From assembly GCA_018260475.1 (NCBI GenBank), contig JAGLBA010000002.1, positions 62,001 through 126,000 of the forward strand: a DNA stretch of 64,000 nucleotides, given 5' to 3'. This document shows positions 1-8,641 of this stretch, in pieces. This stretch comes from Chryseobacterium sp. Lineage in GTDB: Bacteria > Bacteroidota > Bacteroidia > Flavobacteriales > Weeksellaceae. The translations under genes were made by a program, and so were the position numbers. Numbering within the stretch: position 1 is the stretch's first letter; each line of letters begins with the position of its first letter. Below the pieces are notes generated by a model. The model was not told where the DNA came from, did not search any database, and saw only the letters and a program-made list of their open reading frames with translations.

Positions 1-1081
1 CAATATCCAAAAGTTGCGCTTCCTCTTTTTTGGTAACGAATACAACGGCTTTACCATCTTTATCGGCACGGCCGGTACGCCCGATTCTGTGAATGTATTG
101 CTCTGGAACTTCCGGGACTTCAAAATTAATGACATGCGTAATATCCGAAATATCCAGGCCGCGCGCCATTACATCCGTAGTGATAATGCCTCGGAGTTCC
201 TCGTTCTCGAAGTTTTTCATAGCACGAAGACGGTAATTTTGGGATTTATTTGAGTGAATTACATCAAATTCACCCGGGAAAAGTTCATCTATTTTGGTGA
301 ATAGATAATCCGCATGCTTTTTATTATTACAGAAAATCAATACTTTGGAAAAATCTTCTGATGATTTTAACAAATATTCAAGGAGATTAATCTTTGTGTT
401 AAAATTTTCAACTTTAAAGGCCGTTTGCTGAATTTTTTCTAATGGTGTTCCGGATTTTGCCAATGAAATTTCGATTGGTCCGGAAAAATATTGATCTAAC
501 ATCTCATCCACAGCCTCCGTCATAGTTGCTGAAAATAAGATGTTCTGTCGTTTTTCCCGCATCATTTCAAAAATATGCGTGAGCTGCGGGCGGAAACCCA
601 GATTTAGCATTTCATCAAATTCATCGATGATTAATTTCTGAACTTCTTTCAAAGAAATCGCATTATCAATCGCTAAATCCATCACTCGGCCGGGCGTTCC
701 CACGAGAATATCGCAACCATTATTAAACAATAATTTTTGCGTATTGATATTCTTGCCACCATATATTCCGATCACTCTTGCGGTAAGATTTTGGGTTAAA
801 TTTTCCAAAATTCCGGTAACCTGTACCACCAATTCCCTAGTAGGCACGAGAATCAGCACGGTTGGATTGCCACTTTTGTTATATTTCCAAGTCTTGAGCA
901 TCGGCAGCAGATAAGCCAGCGTTTTCCCGGTTCCGGTTTGTGCAATCCCCATCACATCTCGGCCCGAAAGAATCGGCCCTATGCTCTTTTCCTGAATCGG
1001 CGTGGGTTCAAAATGGTTCATATCCGCGAGGACATCCAGCACTTTTATTGGAAGATCGAAATCGGCAAAGGTAGTTTTCAT
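1..1081 (-). CDS. DEAD-box RNA helicase, C-terminus outside the window
   Basis: ATP-dependent RNA helicase acting in ribosome assembly, mRNA decay or cold adaptation; the exact role cannot be told from sequence. About 360 residues are in the window and the 3' end is cut off. Visible motifs: motif I AQTGTGKT (47-54), PTREL (80-84), TPGR (129-132), motif II written DEFD (153-156) instead of DEAD, SAT (184-186), then ARGLDI and HRIGRTGRA in the second RecA domain. The ATG at 1081 follows an exact TAnnTTTG promoter box. The gene is monocistronic at its 5' side, facing a decayed gene. Family assignment is firm; the RhlE/CshA-type subgroup is a guess because the C-terminal tail is missing. Confidence 0.93.
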   Translation of the reverse strand, partial: MKTTFADFDLPIKVLDVLADMNHFEPTPIQEKSIGPILSGRDVMGIAQTGTGKTLAYLLPMLKTWKYNKSGNPTVLILVPTRELVVQVTGILENLTQNLTARVIGIYGGKNINTQKLLFNNGCDILVGTPGRVMDLAIDNAISLKEVQKLIIDEFDEMLNLGFRPQLTHIFEMMREKRQNILFSATMTEAVDEMLDQYFSGPIEISLAKSGTPLEKIQQTAFKVENFNTKINLLEYLLKSSEDFSKVLIFCNNKKHADYLFTKIDELFPGEFDVIHSNKSQNYRLRAMKNFENEELRGIITTDVMARGLDISDITHVINFEVPEVPEQYIHRIGRTGRADKDGKAVVFVTKKEEAQLLDI

Positions 1082-1116
1082 CGGAACGGTAATTTTGTAT
1101 AAACTGTTTCAGCCGG

Positions 1117-1124
1117 CAAAGATA
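1117..1124 (-). promoter_or_regulatory. Promoter -7 box of the DEAD-box helicase
   Basis: TATCTTTG read on the minus strand fits the Bacteroidetes -7 consensus TAnnTTTG. It lies 35 bases upstream of the helicase ATG. I see no clear TTG at the -33 position. Confidence 0.55.
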
Positions 1125-1167
1125 AGCATTTGAAAATTACCATATAAGATGCATTTCGCAGGCATGA

Positions 1168-1566
1168 TTTGAACTCTATTTCAAAGATAGAAAAATAAAA
1201 GGCGTGGCAAATATGGATACAGAAGGCTACGATGTCGCAGGGATGAACAATGCCGGTGTAAAATTTTACAAAAAAATCTTTGAACCGATGTAAAAGTATG
1301 GCAGTACATCTCCCCGGTTAACTAGATTTCAAAAGGTAAAAACATATCCTGAATTCCTCGTGGTGACCCGCGGCGAGACCTACCGTAAAGAAATGTCGCA
1401 AAAATTTGCTGAAAATTTACGAGCCGCAATTACCAATGCGGAAGTTTTCGATGCTGACCCATACTCTCACTTTGAGGTAAATAATAATTGGCAATCACAA
1501 ATACCGCATTATCACGCTAAAACTGACAAAAATTTTGCAAAAACAGTTTTCAAAACCTTAAAATAA
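1168..1566 (+). pseudogene. C-terminal remnant of an alpha/beta hydrolase, with an in-frame stop
   Basis: One reading frame carries two blocks separated only by a TAA at 1291-1293. The first reads DTEGYDVAGMNNAG and ends in FYKKIFEPM. The second reads YPEFLVVTRGETYRKEM, then FAENLR, then FDADPYSHFEVN. Strand-plus-DPYSHxEVN is the usual end of small alpha/beta hydrolases of the esterase/lipase kind, where the His completes the catalytic triad. The N-terminal half with the nucleophile elbow is absent, and a TGA at 1165 closes the frame upstream. I infer a 5'-truncated gene in decay. Its stop overlaps the end of the convergent neighbour by nine bases. The family call rests on remembered motif patterns. 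Confidence 0.55.
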
Positions 1567-2310
1567 ATAATCCTTCACAGGGCTTGTCGCAATTTCCATC
1601 TGGTTTACCCAATGGAGAAAATGCTCCAATTTGTCTTCCAATTTTATTCCCGTATTGTACTTTCGGTAGAATGGTATCTTCAGATTTTTTTTGTTAAAAT
1701 CCGTGAACTGTCGCGTGTCCAGACTCATCATCACATATTCATTATTGTTCAGGGATTCGCGCATCATATTTTTAAAGAGAGGTAGCGGTACCATTTGGAA
1801 AACAGTCCCGTTGTAAGTCAGCCTGCTGTATGGCGAAAGGCTTTCGGGCAAGATTGTCATGCCCTGCTCTTCGCGGCTACCCTGCGGCAGAATTTTTTTC
1901 TTAAATGAAAATACGGAAAAATCTTCCTCGGTTTCCGACAAATACACAAACCCCAATTCTCGAAGTGCTGCGATAGGGAGCAATCCTTCCTGCTGACGAA
2001 TGCCTTTGATGGATTTATTTATATACCCTTCCACCAAAATCTTGGCTTTCTTGAGGTCAAAAATTTTCTTGCTGTCATTATAAAGAGCCACCTCGCTTCC
2101 ACCGTCGAATATCTCCATAATGGTTTCCCGAAGCCCTTCAACACTCGAATAATGCATAAAAAATGTTGCTGAAACTTCATTTCGTTTCAGAATGTTCAAG
2201 ATTCTGTGGGTATTATTGGCAGTGATATTCAGTAATTGGCTATCCGGCAAAGCGCTTCCGCCATTTACCTCCGGAGTGTTGGCTAAAACATTGAAGGAAA
2301 GTAAAATCAT
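1558..2310 (-). CDS. NodB-fold (polysaccharide deacetylase-like) protein lacking the metal triad
   Basis: A 250-residue protein with the strand order of polysaccharide deacetylases: ILLSFNV at the start, then HRILNILKRNEVSATFF, the GSEVALY segment, a later GIRQQ loop and ALRELGF. In active family members the first block has Asp (SFDV) and the third has His-x3-His (GHEIASH). Here these read SFNV and GSEVALY, so the zinc-binding Asp and both His are missing. I infer a non-catalytic family member, perhaps sugar-binding or structural. The ATG overlaps the stop of the threonine dehydrogenase gene (TAATG), which suggests translational coupling. No clear signal peptide is seen; the first residues are the first beta strand. 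Confidence 0.62.
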   Translation of the reverse strand: MILLSFNVLANTPEVNGGSALPDSQLLNITANNTHRILNILKRNEVSATFFMHYSSVEGLRETIMEIFDGGSEVALYNDSKKIFDLKKAKILVEGYINKSIKGIRQQEGLLPIAALRELGFVYLSETEEDFSVFSFKKKILPQGSREEQGMTILPESLSPYSRLTYNGTVFQMVPLPLFKNMMRESLNNNEYVMMSLDTRQFTDFNKKNLKIPFYRKYNTGIKLEDKLEHFLHWVNQMEIATSPVKDYLF

Positions 2311-3275
2311 TAGGCTTTCCCCAGTTTGTTTTTCAGGTTTTTCAGCATATCCTTGGTCATTTCCGAAATGCCAAAATCATAGGAAAGTCCCCAGTCTTTT
2401 TTCGCAACGGAATCATCGATTGAAGATGGCCAAGAATCGGCGATCGCCTGACGGAAATCTGGCTGATAATCAATTTCAAAATCCGGCATTTCCTTTTTAA
2501 TTTCATTGGCTAATTGTTTTGGCGTGAAAGACATACCGCCAAGGTTATAAGATGAATGCACCGATAGGGATTCTTTTGGCGCATTCATCAGTTGAAGCGT
2601 CGCATTGATGGCGTCATCCATATAAAGCATCGGCATGGCGGTATCTTCCGAGATGAAACTCGTGTACCTACCCTGCTCGATCGCTTCATAGAAAATTTCT
2701 ACGGCATAATCAGTTGTTCCACCACCGGCCGGCGTTTTCCAGGAAATAAGCCCAGGATAGCGGATGCTGCGGACATCCACATCAAATTTATCGTGATAAT
2801 ATTCGCACCATTTTTCGCCCGCTAATTTGGAAATTCCGTACACCGTAGTTGGGTTAAGGACAACATCCTGTGCCACATCGTTTTTAGAAATTCCTTTACC
2901 AAAAACAGCGATAGAACTTGGCCAAAATATTTTGCTGATGATACCCTCCTTGGCCATCTCGCAGAAATTCAAAAGTGGTTCCACATTTAGTCGCCATGCA
3001 AAAAGTGGCTGTTTTTCGGAAGTTCCGGAAAGCAAGGAAGCTAAATGATAAACCGTGGTAATCTCGTAATCCTTAATTACTTGGCGAACTAATTGGGTAT
3101 TTGTGACATCCATTCTTTCATAAAAGCCGGCGGAAGACAGGTTTTTATCCCAGCGATCCAGACCTGAAGCTACCACATTTTCTGCACCGTGGATAGCCAC
3201 AAGGCGGTTCGTGAGTTCGGTACCAATCTGCCCAAGAGCACCTGTAATAAGTATTTTTTCGGTGGAATATTTCAT
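2310..3275 (-). CDS. tdh: L-threonine 3-dehydrogenase, short-chain (SDR) type
   Basis: Oxidises L-threonine to 2-amino-3-ketobutyrate with NAD+, the first step to glycine and acetyl-CoA. The 321 residues match the extended-SDR threonine dehydrogenases found in flavobacteria, not the zinc MDR enzyme of E. coli. Seen: nucleotide loop GALGQIG (12-18), YHLASLLSG (76-84), Ser120-Ser121 in WPSSIAVFG, catalytic Tyr146 and Lys150 in VYGISK, and the substrate-side segment TTDYAVEIFYEA. It is the first gene of a two-gene unit with the NodB-fold protein. An NAD-dependent epimerase acting on sugars is the alternative, but the YPGLISWKTPAGGGTTDY region favours Tdh. Confidence 0.85.
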   Translation of the reverse strand: MKYSTEKILITGALGQIGTELTNRLVAIHGAENVVASGLDRWDKNLSSAGFYERMDVTNTQLVRQVIKDYEITTVYHLASLLSGTSEKQPLFAWRLNVEPLLNFCEMAKEGIISKIFWPSSIAVFGKGISKNDVAQDVVLNPTTVYGISKLAGEKWCEYYHDKFDVDVRSIRYPGLISWKTPAGGGTTDYAVEIFYEAIEQGRYTSFISEDTAMPMLYMDDAINATLQLMNAPKESLSVHSSYNLGGMSFTPKQLANEIKKEMPDFEIDYQPDFRQAIADSWPSSIDDSVAKKDWGLSYDFGISEMTKDMLKNLKNKLGKA

Positions 3276-3303
3276 AATTAAATTTTACGTCACAAAAATA
3301 TGA

Positions 3304-3334
3304 AAAATAAAAAAGATGCAGCCGAAACTGCATC
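3304..3334 (-). terminator. Terminator of the TonB-dependent receptor gene
   Basis: On the minus strand, stem GATGCAG/CTGCATC with loop TTTCGG is followed by TTTTTTATTTTT. It stands between the receptor stop and the tdh ATG, so it separates the two transcripts. Confidence 0.8.
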
Positions 3335-3360
3335 TATAATTAAAAAATAACTTGATTATT

Positions 3361-6219
3361 TTAAAACGATATATTCGCTCTTACAAAAAGGAATCTTCCG
3401 TTCATCCCGAATTGGGAAATATTTCTTGAATATACGAATTGGTTTTGGTTGGAGAGATCCACCGTGCTCGTTCCGGTATAAACCAAGCCGCCATTTGTAT
3501 CCAAAGATGGTGTTTTTACTGTAGTTGGAAGCAAGTTTTTGTCCGGGTATACATCCAAAAGGTTGTTACTGCCTACTGTAAGTTTAAACATATCATTGAA
3601 TTTATAACTTACCGAAAGATCCGTCACCACTTTTCCGCCCCAAACCGGATGTTCTATTTGTACGGCTTGCCCGTTAACAATTGCGCCTTCTATCCGCCCA
3701 TCGCCGTTAAAATCCATAGTGTTAGGGTCGGTTACTTCCCCGAAATACACATTTCTAAGAAGTAAACTGAATTTATTAATGTCGATAGAATTATTCAGGG
3801 AAGCCTTAAATCTTGGTACGGCTTCTTCCAAATAAATTCTGCTCATCTCGGAATAATAGCGGTTGATTTGCCCGGCATTTATTAAGAGTGGAGACCCGTG
3901 GATATCGTCCTGCTTTGTCGTTTTGGAAGAAGTAACGGCCAAGTCATTTCTCATTGAAAATCCGGTACCAACTTTAAAATTATGAGTAACCACCGCCTCG
4001 ATACCCTTTGTCTTTGTGTTGATAGCGTTAGCAAAAAAAGTTGCAGCATTTGCACCAGCCGAATCGAAAGCATTTTGAAGCGACTTCAGCGGTGTGCCGT
4101 CGGCATAAGTACCACTTGGACGGTTAAACTGGTCAGTTAAAACTACACGATCTTTAATATCAATCATATAGCCATCCAAAGTAAGCGATAGGTTTGCAGA
4201 TGGAATTTTTGTTGTAAAACCAGCAGAAAAACTTTTGGATTCTTCCTGTTTAAGTTGCGGAATACCTAATATTTTTGCAGGCACTGAATCATTGGAAAAG
4301 GTTCCTACTTCGTATGGTACACCACCAACAAACTGTGTTGCGGTAGAATTAAAAAACATCTGCTGCAAAGATGGTGCGCGGAAACCAGTAGCATGCGCTC
4401 CACGGAAGTTGATATTATCGGTAATCTTATACCTGGTCGCAATTTTATAATTAAATGTAGAACCAAAATCAGAATAGTTTTCATAGCGTACGGCAGCACT
4501 TACAAGCCATTTATCCGTCACATCTAATTCGGTATCCACATACCCAGCAAAGGAATGGCGACCTTTATTCAAAGCATTTTCCGGACGAAAACCAGGGAAT
4601 ACCTGTGACCCGCCCGGTCTTGCTGCACCAAAGAAATCTGTTGGTTTTAGGTTAGGTGGTGTGCTGAGGCCAACTAAGGAACCATTGATGTCATAATTTG
4701 CCCAAGAAGGCTCCTCGCCGGGTGTAATTTTGAATTTTTCAAACCTTGCTTCAGCACCAAATGCGATGTTAAAACCTTGCAACCAGTTGACTTTTGTATC
4801 AAAATCAGCATTGATGGTGTTTTGAGTAAAGCCAAGCGCTCCGGCGTCAAATTCTGTTTTGCTCGGGTAGCGCATAGAAGCATTAGCAGTATTTTTAATG
4901 GTGTAATCGAAGGTATTTCTACCAAAAGTATTACTAATATCATAGTTGAGAGCCTCTCCTATTTTACCTTTTACACCACCAGTAAAGGACATATCTATCA
5001 CAGCAGAAGCAATTTGTGGAAGAAAGCCGTTAGGATAGATTGAAGTAGGAGTTCTGTTTTGAAATGGTCTCCTGTAAAAACCAGCCGCATTTCCGTCTCG
5101 GTAAGAATATCCACCGAAGGCATAACCGCGCATTTTGTCCGTCAGTTGAAATTCTGAATTCACATAAAGTTGTCCGCTTTTTAATTTAGACTGCCCCACC
5201 CTCATATTAAAATCGTCACGCGTAAGGCCGCGGTATGCGAGTTCTTTGTCAGAAATATCTGCTTTTAATAAAGGTTGTAACGCCGCAATTGTCGTAGCCC
5301 CTTGAATCTGCGCCTGCAGCGTAGGATCCAGATAACCCACTTCCCCAGCATACTGGTGGATGTAGTTGATGATTTGCGCACTGTTTGGCGTGGTGTTAAT
5401 GTTATCAAACATCGAAGAAAGGTTCACACCATGATTGGCTGCACGCGCCTCGATGGCATTGTATACATTATAGATCTGTCCGGTTGCAGAGTTGGCACGG
5501 CTGGTTTCACCCCGATTTATAAAACTTCCGGTAAAGTTGATAAAGCCGTTGCTTCCTATTTTGCTCCCGTAGTTCAAATCTAACTGGTATTTTTCGCCAT
5601 CCCAACCGCCGTGGTGGTCGTTGCTACCTTTGGAATTATTTCCTCCCGCTGTGATTGCCGCTGTAAATTGGTTAGTGCTTTTTTTCATCACCACATTGAT
5701 CACACCTGCGATGGCATCGGATCCGTATTGCGCTGCGGCACCATCACGCAGAACCTCCAGCCTTTCAATTGCAAAAGCAGGAATCGCATTTAGGTCAGTA
5801 CCTACGGAGCCACGGCCTGGCGAACCGTTGATGTTTACCAAAGAAGAAGTGTGTCGCCTTTTACCGTTCAACAAAACCAAAACTTGATCTGGTCCTAAAC
5901 CACGAAGTTGCGCCGGGTCTATATGATCGGTTCCATCGGCTACTGTTGTGGAATTAGAGGTAAAGGAAGGCGCAGCATAATTCAGAATCTGCGTGAGATC
6001 CGTTTGCGGACTCAGTGCGGCTTGAGAACCGATGTTGATAACATCCACGGGAACAGGCGTATCCGTCGCCATCCTTGCCTTGTTACGAGACCCTACCGTT
6101 ACTGTGACTTCGTCGATTGTCTTACTGCGCACCGAGTCATTTTTAACTTGTGCATGCAAACCTTCCGCTGCAAAGAACAAAACGCCGAGAGCTACAATTC
6201 TTTGATAATTCTTATTCAT
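3361..6219 (-). CDS. TonB-dependent outer membrane receptor
   Basis: A 952-residue beta-barrel importer driven by TonB. Signal peptide ends LHA|Q near residue 23. The plug domain follows, with VTVTVGSRNKAR, the QILNYAAPSF block, LRGLGPDQVLVLLNGKRRH, and IERLEVLRDGAAAQYGSDAIAGVINVV, all classic for this family. The barrel ends RFLFVRANISF with a terminal Phe. There is no N-terminal CarboxypepD-like (SusC) domain and no SusD neighbour, so it is not a polysaccharide-utilisation receptor. Substrate is unknown: siderophore, metal or cobalamin are all possible. It stands alone, divergent from ggt, with its own promoter and terminator. Confidence 0.93.
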   Translation of the reverse strand: MNKNYQRIVALGVLFFAAEGLHAQVKNDSVRSKTIDEVTVTVGSRNKARMATDTPVPVDVINIGSQAALSPQTDLTQILNYAAPSFTSNSTTVADGTDHIDPAQLRGLGPDQVLVLLNGKRRHTSSLVNINGSPGRGSVGTDLNAIPAFAIERLEVLRDGAAAQYGSDAIAGVINVVMKKSTNQFTAAITAGGNNSKGSNDHHGGWDGEKYQLDLNYGSKIGSNGFINFTGSFINRGETSRANSATGQIYNVYNAIEARAANHGVNLSSMFDNINTTPNSAQIINYIHQYAGEVGYLDPTLQAQIQGATTIAALQPLLKADISDKELAYRGLTRDDFNMRVGQSKLKSGQLYVNSEFQLTDKMRGYAFGGYSYRDGNAAGFYRRPFQNRTPTSIYPNGFLPQIASAVIDMSFTGGVKGKIGEALNYDISNTFGRNTFDYTIKNTANASMRYPSKTEFDAGALGFTQNTINADFDTKVNWLQGFNIAFGAEARFEKFKITPGEEPSWANYDINGSLVGLSTPPNLKPTDFFGAARPGGSQVFPGFRPENALNKGRHSFAGYVDTELDVTDKWLVSAAVRYENYSDFGSTFNYKIATRYKITDNINFRGAHATGFRAPSLQQMFFNSTATQFVGGVPYEVGTFSNDSVPAKILGIPQLKQEESKSFSAGFTTKIPSANLSLTLDGYMIDIKDRVVLTDQFNRPSGTYADGTPLKSLQNAFDSAGANAATFFANAINTKTKGIEAVVTHNFKVGTGFSMRNDLAVTSSKTTKQDDIHGSPLLINAGQINRYYSEMSRIYLEEAVPRFKASLNNSIDINKFSLLLRNVYFGEVTDPNTMDFNGDGRIEGAIVNGQAVQIEHPVWGGKVVTDLSVSYKFNDMFKLTVGSNNLLDVYPDKNLLPTTVKTPSLDTNGGLVYTGTSTVDLSNQNQFVYSRNISQFGMNGRFLFVRANISF

Positions 6220-6239
6220 AAAAACTTTTTTTTATTAAA

Positions 6240-6269
6240 CAAATATATTGATTTTTATTTAAATTACAA
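6240..6269 (-). promoter_or_regulatory. Complete Bacteroidetes-type promoter of the TonB-dependent receptor
   Basis: On the minus strand TTG (6269-6267), a 19-base spacer and TATATTTG (6247-6240) give a full -33/-7 promoter. The leader to the ATG at 6219 would be about 16 bases. Confidence 0.7.
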
Positions 6270-6476
6270 TAGTTTGTATAAAATATTAAAAATTAGTTAG
6301 AATTTTATCTAAAATTAGTATTCTTAGTAATTAAATAAGTAAATTTTAAGATATTAAACATAATTTGTATATTTTGCTATGACAAAAATCATTTAAGTGA
6401 TGGTTTAGATTAAATAGCGATGAATAATTTCCACAAAAATATTGGGATTAAAGATATGATGCGGCAAATAATTCCG

Positions 6477-6484
6477 TATTTTTG
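6477..6484 (+). promoter_or_regulatory. Promoter -7 box of ggt
   Basis: TATTTTTG fits TAnnTTTG and lies 17 bases before the ATG of ggt at 6502. The 280-base divergent region between the receptor and ggt is AT-rich and otherwise shows no gene. Confidence 0.6.
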
Positions 6485-6501
6485 GTTAAAATATATATTC
6501 A

Positions 6502-8187
6502 ATGAAAAAACTCGTTTTTATAATCGGTCTCTCCTCTGCATTTTTAAATGCACAATACACCGAAATCAATACCATAAAAGAAATTCGTACCACGGGCAAA
6601 GGCTTGGTCGTTTCCGCACATCCGCTGGCGAGTGAGGCCGGCGCAAAAGTGATGAAAATGGGCGGTAATGCCTACGATGCAGCCATCGCTACCCAATATG
6701 CATTGGCAGTCGTCTATCCACAAGCCGGGAACATCGGCGGTGGCGGCTTTTTGGTTGGGGTAAAAAACAACGGTGAAAGATTCACCATTGATTTTCGCGA
6801 AACGGCACCGGCAAAGGCATCACGAGATATGTACCTCGATAAAAACGGAAAAGCTAATACCGACCTTTCCCAAAACGGACACCTTGCCGTAGGAATTCCT
6901 GGATCCGTGGCAGGATTTTTTGCTACTGCAAAACACGCCAAACTTCATATGTCGCAACTGATTCAGCCAGCGATAGAGTTGGCAGAAAAAGGGTTTGCCA
7001 TTACGGAGAAAGAAGCAAATCTGCTCAATTCCCAGATGAAATATTTCGATGAGCACAACAAATCCAAAACTGTTTTCCAAAAATCTACTCCGTGGAAACA
7101 GGGCGATATTTTGGTGCAAAAAGAATTGGCAGAAACTTTAAAATTAATCCAAAAAAACGGTGCTAAAGGCTTTTATGAAGGCAAAACTGCCGAACTTATC
7201 GCCGCAGAAATGAAGCGCGGAAACGGCATCATCACTCTAAACGACCTTAAAAATTATAAAGTTGCGGAACGAAAACCGATCGCTTTCGATTATAAAGGCC
7301 ACGAAATCATCACCATGCCCTTACCATCCAGCGGCGGGATCCTACTCTCGCAAATGCTGAAAATGAGCGGCTACGAGAACATCGAAAAGTACCAACAAAA
7401 CTCTCCCGAAGCCGTACAAATCATGGTAGAAGCCGAGCGCCGTGCCTTTGCCGACCGTGCAGAATACATGGGTGACCCCGGGTTCATTACTGATAAAACC
7501 GACTATCTCGTTTCCGAAGCTTATCTGAAAAGCCGCTGGAAATCTTACAGCAAAAATTTCGCTACGAAGAGTAGCGATGTAGGAAAAATCATAGCCCAGC
7601 CAAAGGAATCCACCGAAACTACCCATATCTCCATCATCGACAAAGACGGAAATGCCGCCGCCATCACAACCACACTGAACGGCCTCTACGGCAGCAAAGT
7701 CGTGGTAACCGGAGCAGGATTTTTACTAAACAACGAGATGGATGATTTCTCCGTAAAACCTGGCGTCCCGAATATGTTCGGAGCCGTGGGTGGCGAGGCC
7801 AACGCCATTCAGCCGGGGAAAAGGATGCTATCCTCCATGACGCCGACCATCGTGATGAAAAATAACAAACCGTATATGGTAGTCGGCACGCCGGGCGGCA
7901 CCACGATCCCTACCTCGGTTTACCAGTCTATCGTAAATGTTGTAGATTTCAAACTAAGCCCGAATGCTGCCGTGAATGCCCCAAAATTCCACCACCAATG
8001 GCTGCCGGAAATCGTTTCTTTTGAGAAAAACTTCCCGAAATACACCATTACCGATTTGGAAAAAAAAGGTTATAAAATCGAAATGTGGGCGCAAATCGGC
8101 CGTACGGAAATGATTCTCTTGGATGAAAACGGAAACGCCACCGCTGTAGCAGACGGCCGAGGAGACGATTCCGTAGCAGCCGAGTGA
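6502..8187 (+). CDS. ggt: Gamma-glutamyltransferase
   Basis: Periplasmic N-terminal-nucleophile enzyme that cleaves the gamma-glutamyl bond of glutathione and transfers or hydrolyses it. The 561-residue precursor has a signal peptide ending LNA|Q at about residue 17. Typical segments are GNAYDAAIATQYALAVVYP, GNIGGGGF and FRETAPA. Autocleavage should occur before Thr373 in ETTHISIIDKDGNA, giving the large and small subunits. Later blocks NEMDDF, RMLSSMTPTIV and GTPGGTTIP bind substrate. Its length is normal for the family. It is monocistronic; downstream lies repeat copy 1. Confidence 0.95.
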   Translation: MKKLVFIIGLSSAFLNAQYTEINTIKEIRTTGKGLVVSAHPLASEAGAKVMKMGGNAYDAAIATQYALAVVYPQAGNIGGGGFLVGVKNNGERFTIDFRETAPAKASRDMYLDKNGKANTDLSQNGHLAVGIPGSVAGFFATAKHAKLHMSQLIQPAIELAEKGFAITEKEANLLNSQMKYFDEHNKSKTVFQKSTPWKQGDILVQKELAETLKLIQKNGAKGFYEGKTAELIAAEMKRGNGIITLNDLKNYKVAERKPIAFDYKGHEIITMPLPSSGGILLSQMLKMSGYENIEKYQQNSPEAVQIMVEAERRAFADRAEYMGDPGFITDKTDYLVSEAYLKSRWKSYSKNFATKSSDVGKIIAQPKESTETTHISIIDKDGNAAAITTTLNGLYGSKVVVTGAGFLLNNEMDDFSVKPGVPNMFGAVGGEANAIQPGKRMLSSMTPTIVMKNNKPYMVVGTPGGTTIPTSVYQSIVNVVDFKLSPNAAVNAPKFHHQWLPEIVSFEKNFPKYTITDLEKKGYKIEMWAQIGRTEMILLDENGNATAVADGRGDDSVAAE

Positions 8188-8307
8188 TTTGCTTATTGGT
8201 TTTTAGTTGTTGGTTTTTAATTAAATGATAATTTGTGATGTGTAACCTGAATCAATTATCATTATTCCAACAACGAAAGACCATCAACTAAATACTTATA
8301 ACCATCT

Positions 8308-8410
8308 GGGCGTGCCCCTCCGGGTCGGGCTGTTCAGGGCTCCGCTGCGCTCCGGTGCTTTGCACTGCTCCCTTTCGGTCGCACCCTTACCATCCCTCAC
8401 GCGGCGTGCG
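8308..8410 (+). repeat. 97-bp GC-rich structured repeat, copy 1
   Basis: First of three near-identical copies in the same orientation. It starts GGGCGTGCCCCTCCGGGTCG and ends TCACGCGGCGTGCGG. The ends can pair (GCGTG with CACGC), and inside lie GTGCTTTGCAC and GCCC/GGGC hairpins. It differs from copies 2 and 3 at one inner base (GCTGCGCTCC versus GCTTCGCTCC) and at the 3' edge. GC content is far above the flanks. It may be a structured RNA or a REP-like dispersed element; no ORF explains it. Confidence 0.85.
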
Positions 8411-8641
8411 GTAATGTGTCATTAAAAGATAATTGTACATTTGGTTTTAATAAAAACCGCAGGATAAGAGCAAGCCGCTCGCTCTACTGGGGAATGTGAT
8501 TAAAAATTTTAGACCAAATGACTAAGTATTTAGTTGTTCCTGGAGTACTGTCTTATTATTGTGAAAACATGGTGCAATTGTTATAAAAAATCCCATTGGC
8601 TCAATATTTGTCAAGATAATTCCGTCTAAAACACAACAAAA
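8411..8641. other. Intergenic stretch after repeat copy 1
   Basis: About 230 bases between the repeat and the DUF4197 gene. I see no coding sequence, no tRNA and no clear TAnnTTTG box. A near-match AATATTTG lies roughly 33 bases upstream of the next ATG. Confidence 0.5.

Noticed and set aside
14..253. Plus-strand ORF of 79 codons at the left edge
   Set aside because: It is antisense to the helicase motifs V and VI, which are fully coherent on the minus strand.
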